The notes: generated from the sequence alone by a model not told the origin. A stretch of DNA of 64,000 bases from JALHNI01 sp965229305 (GCA_965229305.1 CBDDIZ010000042.1:1-64000); one strand, 5' to 3'. Shown: positions 1-9,714, counted from the first letter of the stretch. Translations and numbers: made by a program.

Positions 1-253
1 ACTTGCGGCCACGTCCAGGTTTTGCCGTCGTCTCGCGAGCGCACGATCTCCACGCGTCCGAAGGGGCAGACATGGGCTTCGCGCCCGCCGGAGTACGCCA
101 CCACGAGTTCGCCGTTCTTCCGGCCACCATCGTGGGCCAAGCCGGGTAATAGCCTGAGGGCTGAGGGATCACCTCAATCGATTGGACACGGGCGGAGAGG
201 CGAGGGGCCAGCAGAAGCGCGGGCGCCGATTGAAGAAAGCGACGTCGGAACAC
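1..253 (-). pseudogene. Sialidase/BNR-repeat-like exported protein, N-terminal part, frameshifted, runs off window
   Basis: Read on the minus strand, a GTG at 253 opens a Tat-like leader (RRRFLQSAPALLLAPRLSA), then a segment ending in GYYPAWPTMVA. One base appears to be missing near position 120. In the next frame the protein continues as KNGELVVAYSGGREAH and SRDDGKTWTWP, where S-R-D-D-G-K-T-W is the Asp-box (BNR) motif of sialidase-type beta-propellers. The rest lies outside the window. The start is uncertain because the ribosome-binding GAGAGG touches the GTG. The preceding gene stops at 273, so the two were probably co-transcribed. The frameshift belongs to a cluster in the first 1.3 kb and may be a sequencing error rather than true decay. 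Confidence 0.55.
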
Positions 254-272
254 CTCTCGATTCTAAAGCCTG

Positions 273-954
273 CTATGCGAACCAAAGACGTCCAGTGCGA
301 CGGACGGTTTCGCCGGGGGCGCAATCGGGGAAGCGCGGGTCCGAGTGCATGCACGGGCAACGCGGATTGCCCCACACGCGCTGGCAGTACCTCCCATTCG
401 GTGAGGATAGTGTGCCCACCGGCTTTGATGATGGTGCGCGGCGACTCCAGCACCTTGTTGTCGTTGGTTTGCGCGGCGAAGGCGGGGGCGCCTTTGAACA
501 TCACGCAGACCTGCGCCCGCATGTTCTTGAGCGCGACCGGTGAGCCGTTGCGGATCCAGCACTCCATCTCGACGGCCTGATCCTTCAAGCGCACGGGCGG
601 CGCCGATGGTGACCTGATCCGGCAGCGGCCATTCGTTGGTGAGCGAGCCATCGGGATGCCGCGTCCATTCGCGATTCGTGATGGCGACGTTCTGCTGGTC
701 CCATTTGGTGGGGATGTGCGTATGGCCGAGGAAGTGAATCTGGCCATTGGCCATCACGGCTTCGGGGACGTCGATCACCAGGTAGCCGGCATTCTCCCAA
801 GGCAGAAAGACCGAGGCCTTCGTGCCGCGCATGGGATTGACGGCGCCTTCCAGAAAGCCGATGCGCATATGGCGCCCACCCGGATACGGCCGCAAGCGGA
901 AGCCGTTGACGAGGTGGCCGTCCTGTTCGGGTTCGCCGGTCACCAGTGGTTGCT
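273..954 (-). pseudogene. Conserved secreted-type domain ending in CMHSDPRFPDCAPGE, broken by frameshifts
   Basis: Three minus-strand frames join into one sensible protein: HLVNGFRLRPYPGG, FLPWENAGYLVIDVPEAV and GHTHIPTKW, then (shift near 595-610) ALKNMRAQVCVMFKGAPAF and TILTEWEVLPA, then (shift near 365-380) CMHSDPRFPDCAPGETVRR and a TAG stop at 273-275. This series resembles a conserved acidobacterial/planctomycete protein of unknown function; that likeness is from memory. No independent start is visible. It may be the C-terminal domain of the deacetylase upstream, or a separate gene whose 5' end was lost. Residues stay conserved across each shift, which favours indel errors in the sequence over long decay. 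Confidence 0.5.
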
Positions 955-1848
955 TCGGCCGCGCTGTAGCCGTGCTCGCGCGTAACACCACGCCAATAGG
1001 CAAGCTCTCGCCGCGAGCTTTCCACTTCTACCGGCAGCGGCAGCTTGCCATCCTTCGGCTGCGGATGGCGCGCGGTCAGCATCGGGTCGTGGGGCGCGCC
1101 GAGGAACGGCTCGAGGTCGCGCAGGGCCAGGGTATGGAAGCCGTTCTTCTTCAGATACTCCATGTAGCGGCGGAAGTTGTCCTGTGGCGTATGGACCCAC
1201 GGATGCGCCTCGTCCGGCACGCCGTGGAACTGCAGTACGGTGACCGGCGCCAGGTTCACGACCTTGATGAAGTGCTCCATCGTCCAATCCGGGTACGCGT
1301 CGCCGGTTGGTAGGGATCAGCAGCGGATGATGACGATGCGGGTCCAGCGCCGGGCCCAGCTTCAGCTTGCCGTACTCCACTTCCGGCTGCGCTCCGCGCC
1401 GCGCGAACTTGATGCCGTTCTCGCGCAGCACCTGCACGGCTTCCGGACCAAAGCCATTACCGGGCCAGGCGAAGCTGACGGGCTTGGGCACCTTCACCTT
1501 GGCAAGTTCGTAGTCGATGAGCGCGAGTTCGGCGGCCAGCGTGGAGGCGCCGCGCGGTGTGGAGACGTTGGCGTGGGTCCACGTATGGTTGCCGATCTCA
1601 AAGCCCATCGCGTGCAACTCGGCGATGTCCTGCCAGGACATGAAGTGAGCGGCGTCCTCCATCCAGCGATGGGTGACGAAGAATGTGGCGTTGAAGCCGA
1701 GGTTCTTGAGGTAAGGACCGACAAAGGTTCGATGCGACTTGACGGCGTCGTCGAAGGTGAGGACGACCGTTTTTTCCGGGAGGGTCTGCCCGGAGGCGGC
1801 AGCCGCGGCCAGCAACTGGGTTAAGGTGCGGCGAGGGAGGGTCGGCAT
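955..1848 (-). pseudogene. Polysaccharide deacetylase (NodB domain), frameshifted
   Basis: From ATG 1848 the minus strand reads a short leader and then NodB motifs: LTFDDAV (metal-binding Asp pair) and GNHTWTH (His-x-x-x-His) within about the first 90 residues. NodB enzymes remove N- or O-acetyl groups from polysaccharides or peptidoglycan. After GPALDPHRHHPLLIP the frame shifts near 1310-1320 to TGDAYPDWTMEHFIKVV, continuing to FHTLALRDLEPFLG. A further shift near 955-965 leads into the domain listed separately. The N-terminal 175 residues are in one clean frame, so the fold call is firm; whether the gene is functional is not. It is divergent from the ATPase gene at 1934, with 85 bp between. 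Confidence 0.65.
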
Positions 1849-1887
1849 GCGCAGAGTGTATCGAAATATGAGCGACTTAGGGCTAGT

Positions 1888-1917
1888 TTGTGCAATTCTG
1901 GAATGACATGCCATAAT
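1888..1917 (+). promoter_or_regulatory. Weak candidate promoter for the ATPase gene
   Basis: TTGTGC (1888-1893) and CATAAT (1912-1917) are separated by 18 bp and lie 16 bp before the ATG at 1934, so the 5' leader would be only about 10 nt. The match to a sigma-70 promoter is partial. It lies in the only non-coding gap between two divergent genes, which is the main support. Confidence 0.25.
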
Positions 1918-1933
1918 TGCATGGAGACTGGCC

Positions 1934-3103
1934 ATGATCCGCCGCCGTATACAGAATCTGGTACAGGATCGACTGCGCGAACTGCCGGCAGTGGTTCTGC
2001 TTGGTCCACGGCAGGTGGGTAAAACCACGTTGGCCCATGCCATTGGGGCGCCAAATCGGAGCGTCTACCTCGATCTCGAGTCGCCCACGGACTTGGTCAA
2101 GCTGACGGATCCGGCCTACTACCTGGAATCCCACCGTGACGAGCTCGTGATTCTCGACGAAGTGCAGCGGATGCCCGAACTCTTCACGATTCTCCGCGGG
2201 TTGATCGACGAAGGGCGTAGAACCGGGCGGCGCGCAGGGCGGTTCCTGCTCTTGGGATCTGCGTCGATGGACCTCCTGCAACAATCCGAAACTCTTGCGG
2301 GCCGCGTGGCCTACGTCGAACTCGCGCCCATCGACGTCCTCGAGGTCCCGGAGGAAGATCGAGCGGCTTTGTGGGTGCGCGGCGGCTTTCCGGAAAGTCT
2401 GCTCGCGGCGACGGACCTCAGTAGCCTTCGCTGGCGGCAAGATTTTGTGCGGACTTACCTGGAGCGCGATATTCCGCAAATGGGTCCCCGTATTCCCGCG
2501 ACCACGCTCCAACGTTTCTGGACGATGCTCGCCCATACGCAAGGCGGTTTGTTGAATGCCGCTCAGTTGGCGCGAGGCTTGGCGGTGGACGGAAAGACTG
2601 TGGCGCGTTACCTGGATCTGTTGGTGGACCTCATGCTAGTCCGGCGGTTGCAGCCCTTTCAAACGAATCTCGGCAAGCGGTTGGTCAAGTCGCCCAAGGT
2701 CTATATTCGCGATAGCGGCATCGTCCACAGTCTGCTGAATCTGGCCGATCGAGAGGCGCTGTTGGGGCACCCGGTGGTGGGTTATAGCTGGGAAGGCTTT
2801 GTGATTGAGAGTCTGATCCAGGCCGCCCCTCCGCAAGCGATCCCTTGGTTCTACCGGACCGCCGTGGGCCAGGAGATTGATCTGGTGCTCGAGATGCCGG
2901 GCCATGGGTTGTGGGCGATTGAGGTGAAACATGGCGGCTCGGCTCACCCTGAAAAGGGCTTCTATCAAGCCTGCGACGATATCCGAGCCACGCGCCGCTT
3001 CCTTGTTCATTCGGGCGACGAACACCGATGGCTCAACGAGACGACCGAGGCGTTGGGGGTGCGGCAGATGGCGGCACTGTTAGCGGGTCTGGGAGCCCGC
3101 TAG
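1934..3103 (+). CDS. AAA-family ATPase with C-terminal DUF4143 domain
   Basis: This is a 389-residue protein. A P-loop (LLGPRQVGKTTLAH, about residues 22-35) and a Walker B-like stretch (ELVILDEVQRMPEL, about 70-83) belong to the AAA_14 domain. The second half matches DUF4143, with the late motif GQEIDLVLE and AIEVK of a nuclease-like fold. Proteins of this architecture are common, often transferred, and of unproven function; ATP-dependent roles and links to toxin-antitoxin-like loci have been proposed. The start is supported by GGAGA six bases upstream of the ATG. Its TAG stop overlaps the stop of the convergent ceramidase-like gene within CTAG at 3100-3103. Confidence 0.93.
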   Translation: MIRRRIQNLVQDRLRELPAVVLLGPRQVGKTTLAHAIGAPNRSVYLDLESPTDLVKLTDPAYYLESHRDELVILDEVQRMPELFTILRGLIDEGRRTGRRAGRFLLLGSASMDLLQQSETLAGRVAYVELAPIDVLEVPEEDRAALWVRGGFPESLLAATDLSSLRWRQDFVRTYLERDIPQMGPRIPATTLQRFWTMLAHTQGGLLNAAQLARGLAVDGKTVARYLDLLVDLMLVRRLQPFQTNLGKRLVKSPKVYIRDSGIVHSLLNLADREALLGHPVVGYSWEGFVIESLIQAAPPQAIPWFYRTAVGQEIDLVLEMPGHGLWAIEVKHGGSAHPEKGFYQACDDIRATRRFLVHSGDEHRWLNETTEALGVRQMAALLAGLGAR

Positions 3104-4371
3104 CGAGACCGGCCCAGCCGCTGGACCTCTTCGATCAACGCGCGGGTGACGTCGCCTTCGGCGCGTGGAGTAAAGGGAGAAGTCTTTGGTTCGTACCCGC
3201 CTTCCTCGAAGGCGCGCGCCGTGGGTAGGTAGCCGAGCCAGCCGTTGGTGTAGCCGAAGAAGAAGGTGTGGCGGAAGGGTGAGGCCTGCCGGACGGCGAA
3301 GGCCAGTTCGCAGAACATCTCCACCGGCGCGGCCCACAGGATGGTGTCGTTCAGGCGCAGCAGCCGGACGGGGATGCGGATCATGGCTTGGCCGGCGCTC
3401 TGGGAAGCATAGCGTTCCAGGCCCGTGGGCCAGCCGAGTCCGGCTTGGCGCGGTGTTTCGACGGTGAGTTCGCGTGCCTCGAGCGTCACCGGACCGGCGG
3501 GCGCGGCGAGGCTGCGATTCGCCTCGAGAATCCGGTCGCCCAGCAGGACGCTGAACTCAGAAAGATGGGCCGCTTTGGGATTCGGATAGACGCTGTAGAT
3601 GGGCGCGATGTTGCCGGCGGCGCCGTTGACGTAGAGCATCGGCACGCCGAGCTTGCCCTCCACGTACGCGGCCACCACGCCCGGGCCATCGCCGCTCACT
3701 TCGGTGAACTGGCCGCCCATTACGGTGCCGTGCATGGCATAGTTGGCGATCAAGCCGAGCGGGGTGCCGTCGGCGCGGTCCAGCCGCAGCAGGCCGATCT
3801 GACGGTCCACCGGGCCATCGGGATTCAACCCGAGCGAGATCTTGCCGTCCACGTCGCGGGCGCGCCGGTTGATGTTGGCGAAGGAGGTGCCGGTGCCGAT
3901 GCCCAGTCGCGCGGGTTCCAGCCGGGCGCGCGCCTCGCGAATGCCTTGGACGAGCGAGGAGACGATGAACTCGGCATAGTCGCGGTTGTACTCATGGTCG
4001 GAGCGGCCTTTGAGCAGCACGTCGTACATGCCGGGCGGGCCCACTTCAGGTCCGGAGTGCGTGTGGGTCACCGTCCACCAGACGTTGCGCGCCGGAATAC
4101 CAGTCTCTTTCTGTAGACGCGCCATGGCTTCGTCATAGACACTCGGCGAAAAGATACAGAGGTCCGAGGCGATGAGGAAGAACTGCGTCGTGCCATCGTC
4201 GAGCGCGGCGATCTTGTGGAAGATCGGGTCGTGAATGCCGGTGGAGAGGCGGGGTCCGTAGCCCATCAGCCATTGCGGCGGTTTGGGCGTGATGTCGACT
4301 TTGACGAGGGACGCGCGGAAGTCGGCGGCGGAGAGGGCGAGGGGGATAAGAAGTCCAAGCAGGCTGCGCAC
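3100..4371 (-). CDS. Neutral/alkaline non-lysosomal ceramidase-like secreted hydrolase
   Basis: The 423-residue product starts with a short signal peptide (MRSLLGLLIPLALSAADF). It carries the hallmarks of the neutral ceramidase N-terminal domain: KVDITPKPP near residue 25, an SDLC stretch, and the metal-site motif VTHTHSGPEVGP near 110. Neutral ceramidases hydrolyse the amide bond of ceramide. Proteins of this short form lack the C-terminal beta-sandwich of the full enzyme (about 650-700 aa), so the true substrate is open. It is secreted or periplasmic. It is divergent from the lactonase-type gene at 4468 and convergent with the ATPase gene, sharing CTAG. Confidence 0.88.
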   Translation of the reverse strand: MRSLLGLLIPLALSAADFRASLVKVDITPKPPQWLMGYGPRLSTGIHDPIFHKIAALDDGTTQFFLIASDLCIFSPSVYDEAMARLQKETGIPARNVWWTVTHTHSGPEVGPPGMYDVLLKGRSDHEYNRDYAEFIVSSLVQGIREARARLEPARLGIGTGTSFANINRRARDVDGKISLGLNPDGPVDRQIGLLRLDRADGTPLGLIANYAMHGTVMGGQFTEVSGDGPGVVAAYVEGKLGVPMLYVNGAAGNIAPIYSVYPNPKAAHLSEFSVLLGDRILEANRSLAAPAGPVTLEARELTVETPRQAGLGWPTGLERYASQSAGQAMIRIPVRLLRLNDTILWAAPVEMFCELAFAVRQASPFRHTFFFGYTNGWLGYLPTARAFEEGGYEPKTSPFTPRAEGDVTRALIEEVQRLGRSR

Positions 4372-4467
4372 CGTCGCAGCGTCTCACAAAGGTCAGGGGC
4401 GCGACAAGCGCGGCTTCCGTGAAACAATATGCGCGATGCGACGTCAGTCGCAGGCCGGGAGGGAATC

Positions 4468-5538
4468 GTGACTCGTTTGTTCCTTGGGATGATGATGGTG
4501 ATGACGGCGATGGCGGCGGACCGGACGGTCTTTCTCGGGACCTATACACGCGAAGGCAAAAGCAAAGGCATTCAGCGTCTGCACTTTGACGATCAGACGG
4601 GCGCGATCAAGAATCTGGAACTCGCCATCGAGACCGAGAACCCCTCGTTCCTGGCGCTGCACCCCACCAAGCCATGGCTCTATTCGGTGAACGTCAACAC
4701 CAACGCCACGGAAGAAGGCCATCTGAGCGCTTTTGCCGTGGGATCCAACGGCCAGTTGACCTTGCTCAACACCGTGAAGTCGAAGGGTGTGAACCCGGCC
4801 TACGTTCAGGTAGATCCCACCGGACATTGGCTGGCGGCGGCGAACTTCACCAGTGGCAGTTGCGCCACGTTCCGCATTGAGGCCGATGGCCGCTTGAGCG
4901 AAGCCGTGGATTCGCGGCAGCATGCGGGGCACGGCGCGCATCCGAAGCGCCAGGCGGGTCCGCATGCGCATTCGGTTTATTTCCACGGCAAGTATCTGTA
5001 CGTCGCCGACCTGGGTCTGGACGAAGTGAAGCGCTATGGCTTTGATGCGAAGACCGGCAAGATCGCCGATGGCGTGAGCCTGAAGGCGATTCCCGGCGGC
5101 GGTCCACGGCACTTGGCCTTTGGCCCGAAGGACCGCGTGTATGTGCTCAACGAGATCACCTCGAGCGTCAGCGTTTTCGATGGCGACCGGTTGACCGAGA
5201 CGGTGGATGCCTTGCCGACCGGCTTCAGCGGCAACAGTTCGGCGGCCGAGATTCTGCTGCATCCGAACGGCAAATTCCTCTATTCGTCGAATCGCGGCGC
5301 GGACACCATCGCCGTTTTCAGTGTGGGCGCGAAGCTCAAGCAGATCGCGCAAACGCCCGCGGGCGTCAAAGTGCCGCGCGGCTTTGTCATCTCGCCTGAC
5401 GGCAAGTGGATGCTGGTGGGTGGGCAGAACTCCGACACGCTCACGGTGTTTCGGCTCGATCCCGCGACCGGCCTGCTGACGCCGGTGGGTCAGCCGATCG
5501 CCGTCGGCAGCCCCGTCTGCATTCGCTTTGCCCGATAA
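4468..5538 (+). CDS. Lactonase family beta-propeller protein, exported
   Basis: This 356-residue protein belongs to the 6-phosphogluconolactonase-type seven-bladed propeller family (Pfam Lactonase): TVFLGTYTREGKSKGI near the N-terminus, ENPSFLALHPTKPWLYSVN, GGGPRHLAFGP, and the closing blade SPDGKWMLVGGQNSDTLTVF. I place the start at GTG 4468 rather than ATG 4429, because GGGAGGGAA lies just upstream and the product then begins with a signal peptide (MTRLFLGMMMVMTAMAA). Cytoplasmic Pgl enzymes have no such leader, so this exported member is unlikely to act in the pentose phosphate pathway; it may hydrolyse other lactones or be a binding propeller. The next gene follows within 10 bases. Confidence 0.88.
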   Translation: MTRLFLGMMMVMTAMAADRTVFLGTYTREGKSKGIQRLHFDDQTGAIKNLELAIETENPSFLALHPTKPWLYSVNVNTNATEEGHLSAFAVGSNGQLTLLNTVKSKGVNPAYVQVDPTGHWLAAANFTSGSCATFRIEADGRLSEAVDSRQHAGHGAHPKRQAGPHAHSVYFHGKYLYVADLGLDEVKRYGFDAKTGKIADGVSLKAIPGGGPRHLAFGPKDRVYVLNEITSSVSVFDGDRLTETVDALPTGFSGNSSAAEILLHPNGKFLYSSNRGADTIAVFSVGAKLKQIAQTPAGVKVPRGFVISPDGKWMLVGGQNSDTLTVFRLDPATGLLTPVGQPIAVGSPVCIRFAR

Positions 5539-5547
5539 TTGCAGCAT

Positions 5548-8019
5548 ATGAGCACGCGGCGCGATTTCTTCCGGCAGGCGGCCCTGCTTTCCGGCGGTTC
5601 GGCTTTGGCCGAGATGCTGCAGGGCGCGATTCAAACGGCAGCGGGGATTGACCCGGCGCCGGGGAGCACGTTCCAGGATGCCGAGCATGTCGTCATTCTG
5701 ATGCAGGAGAACCGGTCGTTCGACCATTCGTTCGGCACCCTGCGCGGCGTGCGCGGCTTCAACGATCCGCGCGCCGTCACACTGCCGAACGGCAAGCCGG
5801 TGTGGGCGCAGTCGAACAAAGCCGGCGAAGCCTGGGCGCCGTTCCGCTTGAACTTGCGCGAGACGAAAGCCACCTGGCTCGGCTCCCTGCCGCATAGCTG
5901 GCGCGACCAGACCGACGCGCGTGCCGACGGCAATCATGACGGCTGGTTGGAGGCGAAGCCCTCCGGCCGCCCCGAGTGTGCCGGTAAGCCCTTCACCATG
6001 GGCTTCTACAATCGTGAGGACCTGCCCTTTTACTACGCGCTCGCCGACGCCTTCACCGTTTGCGACCAGAACTTCTGCTCGTCGCTCACCGGCACCACCC
6101 CGAACCGTCTGCACCTGTGGACCGGCACGATTCGTGAGAAGGCGGGCGCGCCGGCCAACGTGCGCAATTCCGAAGTCACGTATACGGCCACCGCGAAGTG
6201 GAAAACGTTCCCCGAACGGCTGGAAGAGGCTGGCGTCTCCTGGCGCGTTTATCAGAACGAGGTGAGCATCGACACCGGTTTCGAGGGCGAAGCCGATGAT
6301 TGGCTTTCGAACTTTACCGATAACCCGCTTGAGTGGTTCGACCAGTATCACATCGGGTTTAACGAGAATTATCTGAAACACCTGGCGACGCTGCCAGATC
6401 GGATTCCGAAGGAATTGGCCAAGCTCGATCAGCAACTGGCCGCGCCCGACTTGAAGCGGGCCGAACTCATGTCTCTGCAGCGCCGGCGTCGCAGCTGGGC
6501 GGCGATGCAGACTCGCGTGGTGAGCGAACTCAAGAAATGGAGTCCCGAAGAACGGGCCAAACTCACGCCAGCCGATTGGAGCCTGCACGAGAAGGCCTTC
6601 ACCACCAACAAGGCGGAGCCCGGCTATCGCGAACTCACGACCATGACCTATCGCGACGGCGGCACCCAGCGCAGCATGCAGGTGCCCAAAGGCGATCCAC
6701 TGTATCAGTTCCGGCAGGACGTCAACCAGGGCAAACTACCCACCGTCTCCTGGCTGGTGCCCTCCTCGAACTTCTCCGATCACCCCGGTTCGCCATGGTA
6801 CGGCGCCTGGTATCTGGCCGAGGTGATGAACATTCTTACCAAGCGGCCCGAAGTCTGGAAGAAGACGATCTTCATCCTCACCTACGACGAGAACGATGGC
6901 TACTTCGACCATGTGCCGCCCTTCGTGGTGCCTGATCCGGCGCGGCCGGAGACCGGGAAGGTGACGCCAGGGATCGACGCCAGCGTTGAGTACGTCACCC
7001 TCGAAGCCGACCTCAAGAAGCAACGCCCGCCCGAAGCGCGCGGCGGCCCCATCGGTTTGGGCTTCCGCGTCCCGATGGTGATCGCCTCCCCTTGGAGCCG
7101 CGGCGGCTACGTCAACTCCGAAGTCTGCGATCACACCTCAGTGATTCGTTTTCTTGAGACGCTGCTCTCGCGCAAAACCGGCAAGCCGATTCGCGAGACG
7201 AACATCAGCGCGTGGCGGCGGGCGGTCTGCGGCGACCTCACTTCAACCTTCCAGCCCTTCAAGGGTGGTGCGAAGGCTTCTCTGCCCTACCCCGCCTATA
7301 ACGACTTTCTGCAAGGCATTCACCAGGCTCAGTTTCGGCAGATGCCCTCCGGCTTCAAGAAAGTGGAAGGCGACCCCGCCGGTTGGATGCCGCAGCAGGA
7401 GCCCGGCGTCCGGCCGGCCTGCGCGCTGCCCTACGACCTGAACGTCGACGGACGCTTGAGCGCTGACGGTAAGTCACTCGAGTTGACCCTGGCCTCCGCC
7501 GGATCGACCGGCGCCCCGTTCCATGCCTATACGCCGGGCCGTTATCGCGGCGGCGTGGAGTTGCGGACGCGGGCATACGCCGTCGAGCGCGGTCAACAGT
7601 TGAGCGACTCCTGGACGCTCGATGGCTTTGCGCAGGGTGCTTACGCCGTGCGCGTGCTGGGGCCCAACGGTTACTATCGCGAGTTCAGCGGCAGCGCCGC
7701 CGACCCGCAGGTGGACATCACCTGTCGCGCGGTGAAGAAGTCGGGCGACCTCGTCCTGACGGTGAAGAATCGCCACGTCAGCCAAGCCTACACGGTGGAA
7801 CTCGCCGACCACGGCTACGGCACCGCCGTGAAGCCGCTCCAGGTAAAAGCCGGCGGCCAGGCGAGCCTGACGCTCAAGCTGGCCAAGAGCGGCCAATGGT
7901 ACGACCTCAGCGCCACCGTGAGCGGCGCGACTGGCTATGCGCGGCGCTTTGCCGGCCGCGTGGAAACGGGCAAGCCCACCACCAGCGATCCGCTGATGGG
8001 TCGCATGCCAGTGAGCTAA
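5548..8019 (+). CDS. Phosphocholine-specific-type phospholipase C, Tat-exported
   Basis: The product is about 823 residues. A Tat leader (STRRDFFRQAALLSGGSA) precedes the phosphoesterase-family catalytic domain: HVVILMQENRSFDHSFG near residue 50, then FCSSLTGTTPNRLHLWTG, VSWLVPSSNFSDHPGSPW and FILTYDENDGYFDHVPPF, which hold the metal and nucleophile region. The C-terminal third carries two short beta domains of the DUF756 type usual in these enzymes. Full-length PlcN/PlcH enzymes are about 690-730 aa, so this is a long member. It cleaves phosphodiesters of phospholipids outside the cytoplasm. ATG 5548 is chosen over TTG 5539. It sits nine bases after the lactonase gene, so the two are probably co-transcribed. 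Its TAA overlaps the convergent stop in CTAA at 8016-8019. Confidence 0.92.
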   Translation: MSTRRDFFRQAALLSGGSALAEMLQGAIQTAAGIDPAPGSTFQDAEHVVILMQENRSFDHSFGTLRGVRGFNDPRAVTLPNGKPVWAQSNKAGEAWAPFRLNLRETKATWLGSLPHSWRDQTDARADGNHDGWLEAKPSGRPECAGKPFTMGFYNREDLPFYYALADAFTVCDQNFCSSLTGTTPNRLHLWTGTIREKAGAPANVRNSEVTYTATAKWKTFPERLEEAGVSWRVYQNEVSIDTGFEGEADDWLSNFTDNPLEWFDQYHIGFNENYLKHLATLPDRIPKELAKLDQQLAAPDLKRAELMSLQRRRRSWAAMQTRVVSELKKWSPEERAKLTPADWSLHEKAFTTNKAEPGYRELTTMTYRDGGTQRSMQVPKGDPLYQFRQDVNQGKLPTVSWLVPSSNFSDHPGSPWYGAWYLAEVMNILTKRPEVWKKTIFILTYDENDGYFDHVPPFVVPDPARPETGKVTPGIDASVEYVTLEADLKKQRPPEARGGPIGLGFRVPMVIASPWSRGGYVNSEVCDHTSVIRFLETLLSRKTGKPIRETNISAWRRAVCGDLTSTFQPFKGGAKASLPYPAYNDFLQGIHQAQFRQMPSGFKKVEGDPAGWMPQQEPGVRPACALPYDLNVDGRLSADGKSLELTLASAGSTGAPFHAYTPGRYRGGVELRTRAYAVERGQQLSDSWTLDGFAQGAYAVRVLGPNGYYREFSGSAADPQVDITCRAVKKSGDLVLTVKNRHVSQAYTVELADHGYGTAVKPLQVKAGGQASLTLKLAKSGQWYDLSATVSGATGYARRFAGRVETGKPTTSDPLMGRMPVS

Positions 8020-9695
8020 CTCAGGTCGAAGTCGAGCGTCACGTCGAAGGGCGTCAGCCCCGTCAGAAAGATGTTCGGGCCGGGCAGATGCGGCTCGGCG
8101 CCACGCACGTCGTACCAGTTGTGCGAATGCACGGCCCCGCTCACGCGGATCGTGTGGCCACCCTGGCTGATGCGGATCGGGGCGTTCATCGGCTTGTAGA
8201 CGTTCGGCGACACCAGTTCGGCGCCTTCGATCTTGACGTCTTCGCGACAGTTGATGGCCACGGTGAGCGGTACGTCCTTGGTACCGGAAGCCCGCAAGCG
8301 CAGGGAGAACCCATTCTTCGTCTCGACGACTTCCGCCGACTGCGTCAGCTTCGAGATCTGCGACTTCGGCCGCAGCTCGCGTGTTTCGTCATAACGCATG
8401 TCGATGCGCCGGCCCGGCGTGAACGGCTGGTAGTAAGGGCCTTCCAGGTTCTGCGTCATCACGTAGGCGTTGCCGCGCTTCACGAACTGCGTGGGCACGA
8501 ATTGGCCCTTGCCGAAGAAGCCGCTGGCGAAGCGCACGGCGTTAATCACCGTATCGCCGTGGCGCAGCGAAAAGAAGCTCGAGTGCTCCTTCGTAAAGAT
8601 GGTGGCCGAGCGCAGGCCGCGCCGGATGCGCGCCACGCCCATGCGCGGGAACATGCGTTCGTAATTGTCGGGCACGGGCTTGAGCGGTCCATCCTGGCGG
8701 ATGAGCTCCGGCTCGAGCATGAACTGGGTCAGGGTGACGCCAGTGTGCGAATAATGTTGCGCAAGCGTCCGGAAAACAGGGTTGTTGTCGCGTTGCGCCA
8801 GCACGGCGAGCGGATGCCAGTAACGGCCAAGGCCACCGCGCGTGTTGAGGTCCTGCCGGCGGGAGATGCCCGTTTCCACTTCGTAGGTCTGGCTGGGGGA
8901 GCCGTGCAGCAGATACAGCACGCCGTTGATGTTGCGGCGCACCGGGTCCAGCAGCGCCGGGCGATTCAGCTTCAAGGCCACCAGCGTCAGCGCCTGGTTC
9001 ACCACGGAGTTGTAGACGATGCTGCTGCGCTCGGTGTACTGGTCGTCGGTGTCGATGTCGATGCCTTCGGCTAACCACTGATCGATGCGGCGCACCAGCG
9101 CCGGGTTCGGATAGAGCTCATTCAAAGAGGCCAGCGCGGCGCACATTTCCCAGCGGTGATTCGGCGTGTGGACGCCGCCGGTGAGCAGGGCCGGCGTGGC
9201 CCGCTTCAGAAAGGGCTCCATCAGCGCGATCAAGGCCGTTTCTTTGTGCCGCCGGGCCAGCAACATCGCCCGCGCGGCGGAGTGGACGGCGAAGGCCGTA
9301 TCCGGCGGCGAGTTGAAGTTGGTGATCCAGAGGTCGATGTTTCCTTCGGGGCTCTGATGCCGGCGCAGGAACGTCTCGCACATGCGCAGGCGCTCCAGAA
9401 TCACCGGGCTGCGATGGTGCTTGGACTTGGGGTTCAGATAGCACGCCGTCATCGAGTCAAAGATGTTCGAGACGGAGCCGCCGTTGTAAAAGCCGTTGGC
9501 GTCGGCATAGCCGCCATAGCGAGGCGATTGCGAGTCCGTATTCTGATTCGCCATCCACGCGTCGAGCCCGGCGTCGGTGCGCTGCACCAGGTCGGCTTCG
9601 AAAGCGGCGAGATCAATGGGGGCGGCGCTAAGGCTACCGGCGGAAAGAGCGCCGGCGGCCGTGGCCAGCATCGTGCGACGGGTTAGGAGTGTCAA
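8016..9695 (-). CDS. Conserved exported protein, probable alpha/alpha-toroid, function unknown
   Basis: This 559-residue protein begins with a Tat-like leader (LTRRTMLATAAGALSAG). The first 300 residues are helix-rich with repeated aromatic and Trp/Tyr positions (RYGGYADANGFYNGGS, HHRSPVILERLRMCETFL, TPNHRWEMCAALASLNELY), the look of an alpha/alpha-toroid as in polysaccharide lyases or glycoside hydrolases. The remainder is beta-rich (DVKIEGAELVSPNVYKP). I do not recognise a named family. It follows the DUF1501 gene by 19 bases and is probably the last gene of the minus-strand run, which suggests a role in breakdown of a complex substrate. Confidence 0.75.
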   Translation of the reverse strand: MTLLTRRTMLATAAGALSAGSLSAAPIDLAAFEADLVQRTDAGLDAWMANQNTDSQSPRYGGYADANGFYNGGSVSNIFDSMTACYLNPKSKHHRSPVILERLRMCETFLRRHQSPEGNIDLWITNFNSPPDTAFAVHSAARAMLLARRHKETALIALMEPFLKRATPALLTGGVHTPNHRWEMCAALASLNELYPNPALVRRIDQWLAEGIDIDTDDQYTERSSIVYNSVVNQALTLVALKLNRPALLDPVRRNINGVLYLLHGSPSQTYEVETGISRRQDLNTRGGLGRYWHPLAVLAQRDNNPVFRTLAQHYSHTGVTLTQFMLEPELIRQDGPLKPVPDNYERMFPRMGVARIRRGLRSATIFTKEHSSFFSLRHGDTVINAVRFASGFFGKGQFVPTQFVKRGNAYVMTQNLEGPYYQPFTPGRRIDMRYDETRELRPKSQISKLTQSAEVVETKNGFSLRLRASGTKDVPLTVAINCREDVKIEGAELVSPNVYKPMNAPIRISQGGHTIRVSGAVHSHNWYDVRGAEPHLPGPNIFLTGLTPFDVTLDFDLS

Positions 9696-9714
9696 GCTCC
9701 ATTTTAGCGAACCC

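Noticed and set aside
4444..6588. 714-codon open frame on the minus strand
   Set aside because: It is antisense to the lactonase-type and phospholipase C genes, which both have clear families. The frame is Arg/His-rich and open only because of GC bias.
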